Shown in pieces: positions 1-7,401 of a stretch of DNA of 15,517 nucleotides; position 1 is the stretch's first letter; every line of letters begins with the position of its first letter. Source of the DNA: Equadaptatus sp045642965 (GTDB lineage: Bacteria; Synergistota; Synergistia; Synergistales; Synergistaceae); contig JAZUJX010000078.1 in the NCBI GenBank assembly GCA_045642965.1, positions 1-15,517 of the forward strand, read 5' to 3'. The notes beneath the pieces were generated by a model, which worked only from the letters and a program-made list of their open reading frames with translations, searched no databases and had not been told where the DNA came from. The translations under genes were made by a program, and so were the position numbers.

Positions 1-56
1 CCGCCCCTGGGAACCTTTGCAAATACAGGGTTATAGCTCCCTGCCACACTCCGATA

Positions 57-65
57 TGCTATAAT
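57..65 (+). promoter_or_regulatory. Extended -10 promoter inside CRISPR repeat (upstream copy)
   Basis: The 3' end of the repeat reads TGCTATAAT, a perfect TGnTATAAT extended -10 element. No -35 consensus sits 17 nt upstream, as expected for extended -10 promoters. Start of transcription would fall about 7 nt into the next spacer (66-95). In N. meningitidis the equivalent TGCTACAAT is known to drive individual crRNAs; function here is inferred from that. Confidence 0.7.
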
Positions 66-122
66 AAGACGGGAACGGGCGAGCACAGAGGTACTGTTAT
101 AGCTCCCTGCCACACTCCGATA

Positions 123-131
123 TGCTATAAT
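123..131 (+). promoter_or_regulatory. Extended -10 promoter inside the terminal CRISPR repeat
   Basis: The same TGCTATAAT element as in the upstream repeat. Because this is the last repeat, transcripts from it would start near 138 and run straight into the terminator at 139-177, giving only a very short RNA without a spacer. Confidence 0.6.
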
Positions 132-138
132 AGGCATC

Positions 139-177
139 AAAAAAAGCCCTTAGATACTGACTCTAAAGGCTTTTTTT
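139..177. terminator. Bidirectional terminator between CRISPR array and cas2
   Basis: A long inverted repeat pairs 139-154 with 162-177 around a 7-nt loop, with one C/A mismatch (149/167). It starts with seven A and ends with seven T, so it has a U-tract in both directions. It can stop the array transcript (plus) and the tracrRNA-cas9-cas1-cas2 transcript (minus), whose last stop codon is at 193. Confidence 0.88.
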
Positions 178-192
178 GTTTGAAAAATCTTC

Positions 193-531
193 TCAAAAAA
201 GCAATGTTTGGTTCACGTCAACGTATTTTTCCCGATGTGTTTTCTCCCCGATAAGAACTTTCATAGCTCCGTATTGTTTATCCGTTATCTGTAGAAACCG
301 GACGTGCCCCTTTGACGGCAGATTTGCTTTCAGCCTGTTTAAATGTTTTTCAACGGCATCCGCTCCGTTCACCATACGGCAGTAGACAGAAAACTGTATC
401 ATATCGTAACCGTCATTGACCAGAAATTTCCTGAATTGGGCATAGACTTTTCTGTCCGCTTTCGTTACAACAGGCAAATCGAAGAAAACAAGCAGCCGCA
501 TAAATCTGTACCGCCGGTCTTCAGGAAACAT
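193..531 (-). CDS. cas2: CRISPR-associated endoribonuclease/integrase subunit Cas2
   Basis: 112 aa, normal for Cas2. The ferredoxin-like first strand reads RLLVFFDLP, with the conserved Asp at residue 18, followed by an Arg/Lys-rich helix and the FSVYCRMVNG segment typical of type II Cas2. Cas2 forms the dimer that bridges two Cas1 dimers during spacer integration. The start overlaps the cas1 stop by one base (TAATG), so translation is probably coupled. This is the last gene of the cas operon, ending 16 nt before the shared terminator at 139-177. No csn2 or cas4 follows, which supports subtype II-C. Confidence 0.95.
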   Translation of the reverse strand: MFPEDRRYRFMRLLVFFDLPVVTKADRKVYAQFRKFLVNDGYDMIQFSVYCRMVNGADAVEKHLNRLKANLPSKGHVRFLQITDKQYGAMKVLIGEKTHREKYVDVNQTLLF

Positions 532-1412
532 TACACAAAATCAATCAGTTCGGGAAGCTGAAGCATATCGGGAGTGTTGTTTTTTATCGCAGATACGTAA
601 GACGCTGCTGTTATTTCTATTGCCCTGTAAATTGTCTGCCGTTTGCCTTCTATACGTACGTCTTTGTTCAACAATGATACAATCGCAGATTTTTCTTTTG
701 TTGTAAGTTCGTCAAAAAACTGAATATTCTTCCCCGCCCATAAATCTACGACAGGGCGAAACGCTTCAATAAAATCGTCCGCGAGATTAAAAGCGTTCAG
801 TTCGCTTTTGTGATGAATTCCAAGAGAGCAGATAAAACCGTATGCCGTTAGGCTTCTTGCAACAGCACCCCGAATAATGGCATAACCATAATTCAAAACG
901 GAATTTAACACGTCATCCGTTCCGCGGGTTGATGAGGGCATAAAACTGCTGAAATAAAACTGCGCCGCAGTGCCTTCTCTGTTTGTAACGTCGCCGCTTT
1001 TCACCGCTCCGGAGATTGCAAGCAGTTCTTCCGCACCGTCAAGTTTTAGCAATTCAAGGCATTTTGCCTGATTTCTAATTTTCTGCTGAACAATCAGTTT
1101 CCAGCAATTTTTCTTAAACGGTTCCGTTTGGGCAAACTGGGCATTCAAAACTTTCAACGCTCTGCTGTGCTGCTGAAAAGGCAATAGAACGCCGGAGGGA
1201 ATATGTACAGCATCGCAGAAGAAAACAGGTACAGCCTCCTGCGCCAGTCTGCCCAAAAGTGCGGAGGTTATTACCGCCTCACGAGTTTCCACCACAATGG
1301 CTGAAATATCTTCCAATGGTATTTCTGCGCTGTTTTCCTGCGTCACAACAAGGTTTGAATTACGCAGGGACAGCTTTGCAGGATTTGTGATTATTACATT
1401 GTGCCAGCTCAT
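531..1412 (-). CDS. cas1: CRISPR integrase Cas1 (type II-C)
   Basis: 293 aa, full length. The N-terminus (MSWHNVIITNPAKLSL) starts the beta-rich domain of type II Cas1. The C-terminal helical domain holds the NYGYAIIRGAV segment and the metal-site block SLGIHHKSELNAFNLADDF (about residues 197-215), with the conserved His and acidic residues. Cas1 is the metal-dependent integrase that inserts new spacers with Cas2. It starts 24 nt after the cas9 stop with a weak AGAG ribosome site 8 nt before ATG, and overlaps cas2 by one base. Order cas9-cas1-cas2 with nothing else is the II-C arrangement. Confidence 0.96.
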   Translation of the reverse strand: MSWHNVIITNPAKLSLRNSNLVVTQENSAEIPLEDISAIVVETREAVITSALLGRLAQEAVPVFFCDAVHIPSGVLLPFQQHSRALKVLNAQFAQTEPFKKNCWKLIVQQKIRNQAKCLELLKLDGAEELLAISGAVKSGDVTNREGTAAQFYFSSFMPSSTRGTDDVLNSVLNYGYAIIRGAVARSLTAYGFICSLGIHHKSELNAFNLADDFIEAFRPVVDLWAGKNIQFFDELTTKEKSAIVSLLNKDVRIEGKRQTIYRAIEITAASYVSAIKNNTPDMLQLPELIDFV

Positions 1413-1436
1413 TGTAATATCTCTAATCTGCGTTTA

Positions 1437-4400
1437 TCATTTTGATGTCTTGTAATAATTCCCGAACAGATCAACCTCGTATTTCTCAAATTCAACCGCC
1501 GTTTTTACTCCTATAGACGGACGTTCCCATTCGCCGTTAGCAGCGCCAATAGTTATTGCCGATGTACTTATGCTTGTTCCTTTATAATACCCAAAAATTT
1601 CTTCTCCCGATTTTGTTACTACTTTTACAAGGTCATTGCTGTACAGAGCAAATTTGAACTTATAGCTGCCGTCAATTAAAGTCCATTCGTTCTGCGGTTT
1701 GTTTGCAACTATCGCTCTGTTTTTCACTGTTCTGTCTGCAATGTCCGCCACGTAGTACGGTATGAGGTAGTATTTTCCCTCTTTTTCGTACACGTCAACT
1801 CTCACCATTCCGCCGTTTGCCGCAAGTCCTTTGTTTATTTTCACTCCCGCCGTTCCCGACGATAATATATTTATTGAGCGGACGACAGAACCGTTTCCGT
1901 TTTTGGACGGCTTTATCAATGGCTCTGCAAAGGCTTTTTCGGGCTTGTTGTTAAACGCAAGCAGTCTTTCTTTTATCGCGTTGTAGAGAGCCGTGTCGCG
2001 TTCTTTTCCGACCATGTCTTCAAGCGTTTTCAGGTTGATTTTCGCAAGCGGCGTTTTTACGGCTGTTTTGCCCTGCGCGAGGTATTTCGCGCTGCGTATG
2101 GTTTCTTCGTGAGCCGCTCCGCCCGCTTTTCTGTCCGGCTTTCTTGAAATGAATACCGGCTTCAGCGTTTGCAGTTCTTCTTCTGTGTAGCTGTTAAAGC
2201 CGTATTCCGCAAGCAGTTCCGCAGGTTTGTCTGACAGTCTTGCTTCAATTTCTTTGCGGAAGTTTTTCCAAGGCTCAGGCAGACGTTCTTTTTTGCCTTC
2301 CGGCGTTGTCTGCAATTTGCAAAGCTCTTTCATTTTTGAGTAGTCGGAGATTTTTTTAATCATTGACGGGGAAGCAGCGGCGATTACGCAGGCGTCAAGC
2401 GCATGGTGCAGATCGCTTTCCGCCCTGTTTTTCAGGGCGTTGATTCCCCATTGTTTGCGGAGTGTCGCCGTTGCCATTCCGTTTATTCTTATTACGTGCT
2501 GTTTTCTGCCGTTGTCCGCAAAGACAAGGCGGTCTTCAAGCAGATTAGCAAGATAACGCGTAATGTATCTTGTGTCGCCGAGACTGCGTTCCGTCAGGTC
2601 GTTTGCTTCCGTTTCGTCAAAGTTTTTCATTTTCAGACGCTGGGCTTTGCGTCTGTCTTTTATGTACATATCAACGCGGGCGGTAAATTCTTCCCAAGCC
2701 TGTCCCTCTTTGCCAAAATATTCATAGGGCGTTTTGTTGCCTTTGTTTCTGTTCGCGCTGCCGATTACAAGCACTTTGTTTGTCCGGCTGTCGTCAAATG
2801 AACGGCTGTACGGGATAATATGGTCTATTTCAGCGTATGAGCCGTCTTTCGGGTTGCAGAAAACAAGAGCCGGTTCCATATATTTTCCCGTGTAGGGACA
2901 GTACCCGCCCTGTTCTTTCCAAAGGCGGTATTTTTCGCGCTGTTCGGCGGTCGGTTTATTGTTAAACTGTTCGGTAAACTCGTCCGCGTATTTTTGGTTT
3001 GCCGCGCGGTTGTTTTCCATATTTTTAGCTATTTCGTTTCTTTCTTTTTTTGAACGGGACAAATCTCTTGCAAGTTCTATATGTATTTCCGCGGGACTGC
3101 CGTATTTTTCAATTATGGCGTTAAGCATTTTTCGCGTCTGCGATACGGCGCGGATTACAACAGGGTTGCGTATTTCTTCCCAGTCGGGGACGGGCAGCTT
3201 GCGCGAGCGTTCTTCCGCGTTTTTCGCGCCGTAACCGGCTGCAACGCGGGCTTCATCGTAACGCAGTCCTTTTTCAAGCAGGGGGATAAGTTTGTCCATT
3301 GCTTTTACGGACAAATTGACGTTGCCGCTGAAATTAAGACCGCAGACTGCTGAAATCAGCTTTTCGTCAACGTTTCTGTCTGTCAGGTATTCGCGTATTT
3401 CTTCTTCGGTTTTGCGGTAAGTGAGGGCAAAGGCGAGAATGTCAAGCGTCTGCGGCGAGGTTTCAAGCAGAACGTTCCAGTATTCTTCGCAGAGCTTTTC
3501 GCAGACAGCCTTTCTGAATTGGTGAAACGCTTTTAATTCCGCAAAAACGGCTGTTTCGGGGTCGCTCCCTTTTTTCGCTCCGGCTATGTAGTCAAACTGC
3601 CAGTCGTCGTCAGAGGCTATTGCTTTTCTTATCTGTTTGTACGTTACTTTTTGCAGTTTATAGGCAAGGTTTTCTATTGTTTTGCGTTCTTCTGGGCTGA
3701 GTTCATATTTTTTGCCGTTGACGCGAACCTTGAGATTTGCGATTTTGGAGAGCAGAATAAAGCGTTCCGCCGTCCATGATGCTTTCGGCGCTCTTTTTTC
3801 CGAATATTCAAGCGAACAGAAGCCTGTCATTTTTTCCAGTATTTCACCTGACGCAAACGGAAGCTGCCTTGCAAAAATTCCCGTATATTCTTTTTCAAAT
3901 TCAGGCGTGGCAAAGGAACTGCCGAATTTGCGCTGACAGTCAAACAGCGTTTCAATTTCTTTTTTCAGGTCGTCCCTTGCTATCGTGTTTGTATAATTTC
4001 CGCCTTTGTTTCTTTTATGTTCCGCAAATTTTTCGTCTTTGGCAAGCATTTCGCCGATTGTCCTGTAATTTGCAAGCAAAGCGGAATTTGCTTTCATTCC
4101 TTCTGTTGCTCTGCCCGTTTCTTCGTCTTTTGAGAGGTCGTCAAGCCTGTTTGACTTGAAACCGCGCCGTTTTGCTATATGCAGCAGCACTCTTGCCCAT
4201 TCCTCGGCGGAAAGTTTTCTGTCAAGCCCTTCAAGCCTGAGCTGCCACGGAGTTGTGTCGGGAGTTTTTTCAAACAGCGTTTCAAGCTGTTTCGCCGAAA
4301 CTATTTTGTTCTTTTCAATGAGATTTCTGATGTCAGCCAAACGCTGGCGTTTGCGCCGCGTTCTGCGTCTTGCGCTTCTTGCTTCCCTGCGGGGCAAAGC

Positions 4401-4556
4401 GAGAGATGAGCCGTCTTTGGGATTTTCCGCGCACGGAAACAGCCTTACGCCGAGGTCTGCGATTTTGTTCCTGTCCCAGTCAAGAACCGCCCAACCGACA
4501 GAAGCAATGCCTATATCCAAACCGATACTGTAATTTTTCAACGCTGTATCTGACAT
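1437..4556 (-). CDS. cas9: Type II-C CRISPR effector nuclease Cas9 (1039 aa)
   Basis: RNA-guided DNA nuclease. Counting from the ATG at 4556: RuvC-I (GLDIGIASVGWAV) with Asp14; an Arg-rich bridge helix (about 56-72); a REC lobe; RuvC-II (IHIELARD) with Glu494; HNH (EIDHIIPYSRSFDDS) with Asp578/His579; RuvC-III (HHALDACVIAAA) with Asp721; and a C-terminal WED/PAM-interacting part whose GVKTAVEFEKYEVD segment resembles N. meningitidis Cas9. All nuclease residues are intact. Length 1039 aa lies between Campylobacter (984) and Neisseria (1082) Cas9. I chose the ATG at 4556 because GAGGTG sits 7 nt upstream. An upstream in-frame ATG at 4592 would add 12 residues encoded within the tracrRNA 3' hairpin and is rejected. 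PAM unknown. Confidence 0.97.
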   Translation of the reverse strand: MSDTALKNYSIGLDIGIASVGWAVLDWDRNKIADLGVRLFPCAENPKDGSSLALPRREARSARRRTRRKRQRLADIRNLIEKNKIVSAKQLETLFEKTPDTTPWQLRLEGLDRKLSAEEWARVLLHIAKRRGFKSNRLDDLSKDEETGRATEGMKANSALLANYRTIGEMLAKDEKFAEHKRNKGGNYTNTIARDDLKKEIETLFDCQRKFGSSFATPEFEKEYTGIFARQLPFASGEILEKMTGFCSLEYSEKRAPKASWTAERFILLSKIANLKVRVNGKKYELSPEERKTIENLAYKLQKVTYKQIRKAIASDDDWQFDYIAGAKKGSDPETAVFAELKAFHQFRKAVCEKLCEEYWNVLLETSPQTLDILAFALTYRKTEEEIREYLTDRNVDEKLISAVCGLNFSGNVNLSVKAMDKLIPLLEKGLRYDEARVAAGYGAKNAEERSRKLPVPDWEEIRNPVVIRAVSQTRKMLNAIIEKYGSPAEIHIELARDLSRSKKERNEIAKNMENNRAANQKYADEFTEQFNNKPTAEQREKYRLWKEQGGYCPYTGKYMEPALVFCNPKDGSYAEIDHIIPYSRSFDDSRTNKVLVIGSANRNKGNKTPYEYFGKEGQAWEEFTARVDMYIKDRRKAQRLKMKNFDETEANDLTERSLGDTRYITRYLANLLEDRLVFADNGRKQHVIRINGMATATLRKQWGINALKNRAESDLHHALDACVIAAASPSMIKKISDYSKMKELCKLQTTPEGKKERLPEPWKNFRKEIEARLSDKPAELLAEYGFNSYTEEELQTLKPVFISRKPDRKAGGAAHEETIRSAKYLAQGKTAVKTPLAKINLKTLEDMVGKERDTALYNAIKERLLAFNNKPEKAFAEPLIKPSKNGNGSVVRSINILSSGTAGVKINKGLAANGGMVRVDVYEKEGKYYLIPYYVADIADRTVKNRAIVANKPQNEWTLIDGSYKFKFALYSNDLVKVVTKSGEEIFGYYKGTSISTSAITIGAANGEWERPSIGVKTAVEFEKYEVDLFGNYYKTSK

Positions 4557-4568
4557 TATTTTCACCTC

Positions 4569-4701
4569 AAAAAAAGGATACCCCGAAAACAAACACTTGC
4601 GTGCTTATTCACGGGGTCAAACCTTGCGGTAACACCCCTTACGGGATGCACTTATTACAGCAACGTGCCACACTCCGATATGCTACACTTTCTACTGCCG
4701 C
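4569..4701 (-). ncRNA. tracrRNA
   Basis: The minus-strand RNA holds an anti-repeat at 4685-4654. A 20-nt block (4666-4685) is identical on the plus strand to the repeat 3' half and so complementary to crRNA. After a 4x4 internal loop, GCTGTAAT (4661-4654) pairs with the repeat start GTTATAGC with two G-U pairs. Downstream come hairpin CATCCC-GTAA-GGGGTG (4648-4633), a small ACC-GCAA-GGT hairpin, and a terminal compound hairpin. In the last, ACCCCG (4617-4612) pairs with CGGGGT (4585-4580) around AAGCAC-GCAA-GTGTTT (4606-4591). Seven T (4575-4569) end it. The core CGTTGCTgtAATAAG matches N. meningitidis tracrRNA (CGTTGCTACAATAAG). Ends are estimates; length about 130 nt. Confidence 0.93.
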
Positions 4702-4707
4702 AAAAAT

Positions 4708-4737
4708 ATTATACATCATAATACGAGTTTTTGCGAT
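4708..4737 (-). promoter_or_regulatory. Promoter of tracrRNA (and probably cas9 operon)
   Basis: A perfect TATAAT -10 box lies at 4713-4708 on the minus strand, giving a start near 4701. The -35 is poor (TCGCAA at 17-bp spacing is the best match), so recognition may rest mainly on the -10 and flanking A/T. No other good promoter lies between it and the cas9 ribosome site. Confidence 0.65.
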
Positions 4738-4748
4738 AATTTTTTTTC

Positions 4749-4783
4749 AAATCCCGCGCCTGACGATTTTCAGGCAGGGATTT
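4749..4783. other. Two-tier hairpin between eut terminator and tracrRNA promoter
   Basis: AAATCCC (4749-4755) pairs with GGGATTT (4777-4783), and GCCTGA (4758-4763) with TCAGGC (4770-4775), around a 6-nt loop. On the minus strand it is followed by an A-run, not a T-run, so it is not a classical terminator in that direction. It may be a backup stop after eutW or an insulator of the tracrRNA promoter. Function unknown. Confidence 0.5.
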
Positions 4784-4797
4784 AGTTTGGTATAAAA

Positions 4798-4823
4798 CAC
4801 GGGCTGAATAATTTTCAGCCCGT
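4798..4823 (-). terminator. Terminator of the eut operon
   Basis: A perfect 10-bp inverted repeat (4799-4808 with 4814-4823; arm ACGGGCTGAA) with a 5-nt loop, followed on the minus strand by GTTTTAT. It lies 60 nt after the eutW stop. The U-run is short, so stopping may be incomplete. On the plus strand it is followed by GGTTTTG, so it could also act that way. Confidence 0.75.
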
Positions 4824-4883
4824 TAGGTTTTGTTTGATTATTTCAGTTTAGTACAGATTTACTGATTCAGGAATTCAGCGCGG

Positions 4884-6305
4884 TTATATGATTTTAAAGT
4901 CAAATTCGGCGCGGGTTCCGCCGCCGTCTGAGTTCAGCGTAAAGCTGCCGCCAAGTTTGTCTTTTACAAGAGCTTTGACGATGTTGAGCCCAAGGTTAAC
5001 TTTTGTTTTGTCTTTGGTATCAAATCCGCAGCCGTCGTCTATAACCTGTATTGACGAGTACAGTTCGCCTTTTTTCGTTACTATGCGTACCATGCCGCTT
5101 TCCCTGTCATTGAAGCCGTGTTCGAGGGAATTTTGCAGCAGTTCGTTGACGACAAGGGCAATGGAGGTGGCTGTGTTGGCATCTACTTTGAAATCGTCGC
5201 CCTCAAGCGTTACTTCCACTTTTGCGTTGTTTCCGCTGTCCGCGAAGTATCTCATCGTGTTGTTGCGGATATTTACTATGACTTCGCCTAAATTTACGCT
5301 GTCAACGCCGACCTGCGACAGAATTTCGTGCGTAACGGCTATCGTCAGTATTCTGTTCATGCTTTCCTGAAGAACCTTGCGCGTTTCGTGGTCTGACGCA
5401 CGCCTTATTTGAAGCCGCAGAAGGCTTGCAACGGTCTGCAGGTTGTTTTTTACGCGGTGGTGCATTTCCTGTATGGCAACGGATTTGAGGATTATTTCTT
5501 TTTCTCTTTCTTTCTGCTCTGTAATGTCCCTGACGACAAGCGCAAAGCTGTGGTCTTTCCCGGGGTTCAGGGCTATTCTGCGAACTGCGAGGTACAGCTC
5601 ACCGACGCTTACCTGCGTTTCTGTCATTCCCCCGTCGTCTTCTTCGGGAGGTTCCGCCGAAACAAGCGAGATGTTTTTGTACTGCTGTCCGAGTATGTCT
5701 TTGACAAAGCCGAGCTTTTTGTACAGCTTTTCCGCAAGCGAGTTGCGGTAGGAAACTACGCCGTTTTTGTCAACAAGGACAAGCGCTTCGTCTATACATT
5801 CCGTAAGCCAGACGTCGTCCGCCGTCATGTGGGTTATGGCACGGGCTATTTTTCTGTAGCTTTTTGTTGAGAAGTGCAGCGTTTCGCTGTTTTGGGTACG
5901 CTCTTCGTCAACACGCTGCTCGCAGATAAGAACGCCGATTATGCGCCCCTCGTTGTTTATCGGCTCAACCGTCTGTATAACGTGGGTGTTCTCCTGCGTC
6001 AGAGCTTTCATCTGTTTTGTGGCAACGCCGAGGCGCAGAGTTCTGGCAACAGCCGGCTCGTTCTGCGGTTTGGCAAGCAGTCCGACAACGGTTTTGCGGT
6101 AGGAGGACGGCACGTAGTCAGGCTTCGCCTCGGCGACGACTATCGCGTCTCCTTCCCTTGTAGGGCAGTCAATAAAAACGTCCGCATCCTGGAGGTTGGC
6201 AAGCGTTTTCAGCACAACCGACATTCCTTCAAGATAACGGACGTCTTCTCTTCTTAAATCAGTATAATAGCGGCACAGCGCCGCAATGTTTTTCTCTATT
6301 TCCAT
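4884..6305 (-). CDS. eutW: Ethanolamine two-component sensor histidine kinase EutW
   Basis: 473 aa, no membrane segment visible, so probably cytosolic. The N-terminal domain (about 1-150) resembles the sensor domain of EutW-type kinases. A PAS domain follows (about 165-262, ending in a VRDITEQKEREKE linker). A HisKA_2 dimerisation domain has EMHHRVKNNLQT, phospho-acceptor His282/283. The HATPase_c domain has N box VVNELLQNSLEHG, G1 DDGCGFD and G2 NLGLNIVKAL. In Enterococcus and Listeria, EutW senses ethanolamine and phosphorylates EutV. The ATG overlaps the eutV stop (TGATG), so the pair is coupled. Last gene of the operon. Confidence 0.92.
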   Translation of the reverse strand: MEIEKNIAALCRYYTDLRREDVRYLEGMSVVLKTLANLQDADVFIDCPTREGDAIVVAEAKPDYVPSSYRKTVVGLLAKPQNEPAVARTLRLGVATKQMKALTQENTHVIQTVEPINNEGRIIGVLICEQRVDEERTQNSETLHFSTKSYRKIARAITHMTADDVWLTECIDEALVLVDKNGVVSYRNSLAEKLYKKLGFVKDILGQQYKNISLVSAEPPEEDDGGMTETQVSVGELYLAVRRIALNPGKDHSFALVVRDITEQKEREKEIILKSVAIQEMHHRVKNNLQTVASLLRLQIRRASDHETRKVLQESMNRILTIAVTHEILSQVGVDSVNLGEVIVNIRNNTMRYFADSGNNAKVEVTLEGDDFKVDANTATSIALVVNELLQNSLEHGFNDRESGMVRIVTKKGELYSSIQVIDDGCGFDTKDKTKVNLGLNIVKALVKDKLGGSFTLNSDGGGTRAEFDFKII

Positions 6306-6895
6306 CAGCTGCCGAGTTTTTTGCTTTTCAGGATAATTTCGGATATGTCGCGCATTGAAAGTCCTTTTTCAAGGCTCATTTCGCGTATGTAGGTGTACGC
6401 CTGATTTTCGGACATGTTCTGTTCTTCCATGATGCGTCCCTTGGCGCGTTCTATCGTGCTTCTGTTGTTCAGGCGGTTTGACGTTCTCTGCATTTCGCGG
6501 CGCAGTTTTTTGAATTCGCGTCCGCGTTCCACCATTACTTCAATGCTCGGTATCAGGGATTTTTCGTCTATCGGTTTTACAAGGTAGCCGCTTATGCCTA
6601 TTGATTTCGCGTCGTTGATGAATTCCACGTCGCGGTAGGCAGTCAGGATAACTATGGCGTCCACAAGGTCTTCGTCAGAAATCATTTTCGCCGCGGAAAG
6701 CCCGTCCAGCAGCGGCATTCTTATATCAAGCAGGGCAAGATTGGGACGGAATTTGCGGCACGCCTCAAGCGCGTCAAAGCCGTCGCCAGCTTCCGCAACA
6801 ATTTTGTAGCCTGCGGCGGAAAGCAGCTCGTGAAGGTCCATTCTCGTTATAGGTTCATCGTCCGCTATGACAATGCTGATGGGATTCTGTGCCAT
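6305..6895 (-). CDS. eutV: ANTAR-domain response regulator/antiterminator EutV
   Basis: 196 aa. The receiver domain (about 6-120) has acidic pocket Asp12/Asp13, phospho-acceptor Asp57 in ALLDIRMP, Thr85 and Lys107 (YLVKPID). A coiled-coil linker (about 120-145) leads to a C-terminal ANTAR RNA-binding domain (about 145-190; IERAKGRIMEEQNMSENQAY). EutV family proteins bind paired hexaloop RNA hairpins after phosphorylation and prevent terminator formation. It starts 2 nt after eutP with AGGA 8 nt upstream, and overlaps eutW. No matching hairpin pair was found in the leaders inside this window, so its RNA targets are probably elsewhere. Confidence 0.95.
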   Translation of the reverse strand: MAQNPISIVIADDEPITRMDLHELLSAAGYKIVAEAGDGFDALEACRKFRPNLALLDIRMPLLDGLSAAKMISDEDLVDAIVILTAYRDVEFINDAKSIGISGYLVKPIDEKSLIPSIEVMVERGREFKKLRREMQRTSNRLNNRSTIERAKGRIMEEQNMSENQAYTYIREMSLEKGLSMRDISEIILKSKKLGS

Positions 6896-6897
6896 GT

Positions 6898-7401
6898 TTA
6901 TTCCTGTTCCTCAAGCAGCTTTAAGCGCTCTGCCTCGCGCATTTCTTTTATGTCTTCGTCGGTAACGCCTATTTCGTCAAGAAGCACGTCAAAACCCTCG
7001 CCCGTGACAGAGCTGATGACGTACACTTTTTCCGCAGGAACTCCGGCTTCGTAGAGTGCAACCTTGGCTGCTTCTATCTGCTCAGGCGTTGCTATGTCGC
7101 ATTTTGTTACAAGACCGATAATAGGTTTCGGGAAAAGAGCGCTGTACATGGGCGGGAAATAGGTAGTGTCTTTGTCTGCGGCAGACTGCATAAACACCAT
7201 CAAATCAGCCTCTGCCGCGGCAACGAAGAGAGCGCCTCTGTAAAATTTCTTTTCGAGATATTCGCCGGGAGTGTCGTAAATGAATTTTCCTACAAGATCC
7301 AGCGCCTGCGTTTTGTGATATTTTATATCTTCATTCAGTATGCGCTGGGTCAGCGTGGTTTTACCGCACTGTGTTTTTCCGACTAGGATAAGCTTTTTCA
7401 T
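6898..7401 (-). CDS. eutP: EutP/PduV-like small GTPase-type protein
   Basis: 167 aa. P-loop GKTQCGKT at residues 8-15, switch-II type DTPGEY at 43-48, and TKCD at 99-102 in place of the NKxD guanine-specificity motif. EutP/PduV proteins belong to microcompartment operons. Salmonella EutP has been reported to have acetate kinase activity, while PduV has been linked to microcompartment positioning; which applies here is not visible. The start overlaps the eutS stop by one base (TAATG) and has no clear ribosome site, so it is probably translated by coupling. The C-terminus is a charged Glu/Lys-rich helix. Confidence 0.9.
   Translation of the reverse strand: MKKLILVGKTQCGKTTLTQRILNEDIKYHKTQALDLVGKFIYDTPGEYLEKKFYRGALFVAAAEADLMVFMQSAADKDTTYFPPMYSALFPKPIIGLVTKCDIATPEQIEAAKVALYEAGVPAEKVYVISSVTGEGFDVLLDEIGVTDEDIKEMREAERLKLLEEQE

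Larger units (their letters stand above)
1..131 (+). CRISPR. End of a type II-C CRISPR array (2 repeats, 1 full and 1 partial spacer)
   Basis: Two identical 36-nt repeats lie at 30-65 and 96-131, separated by a 30-nt spacer (66-95). Positions 1-29 are the rest of another spacer, so the array continues beyond the left edge. The repeat begins GTTATAGCTCCC and ends GCTATAAT, closely resembling the Neisseria meningitidis II-C repeat (GTTGTAGCTCCC...GCTACAAT). That resemblance, and complementarity to the tracrRNA at 4569-4701, set the crRNA sense as the plus strand: spacer first, then the 5' part of the repeat. The array is therefore convergent with cas9-cas1-cas2. The last repeat is not degenerate. 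Spacer targets cannot be judged here. Confidence 0.96.

Noticed and set aside
4749..4783. Hairpin as an ANTAR/EutV target
   Set aside because: Its minus-strand hexaloop is AAATCG; position 4 is T rather than G, and it lies downstream of the eut operon instead of in a leader.
2403..4795. Several plus-strand open frames across cas9 and the tracrRNA
   Set aside because: All are antisense to cas9 or the tracrRNA and have Phe/Ser-rich, low-complexity translations. The apparent absence of stops follows from cas9 codon use.
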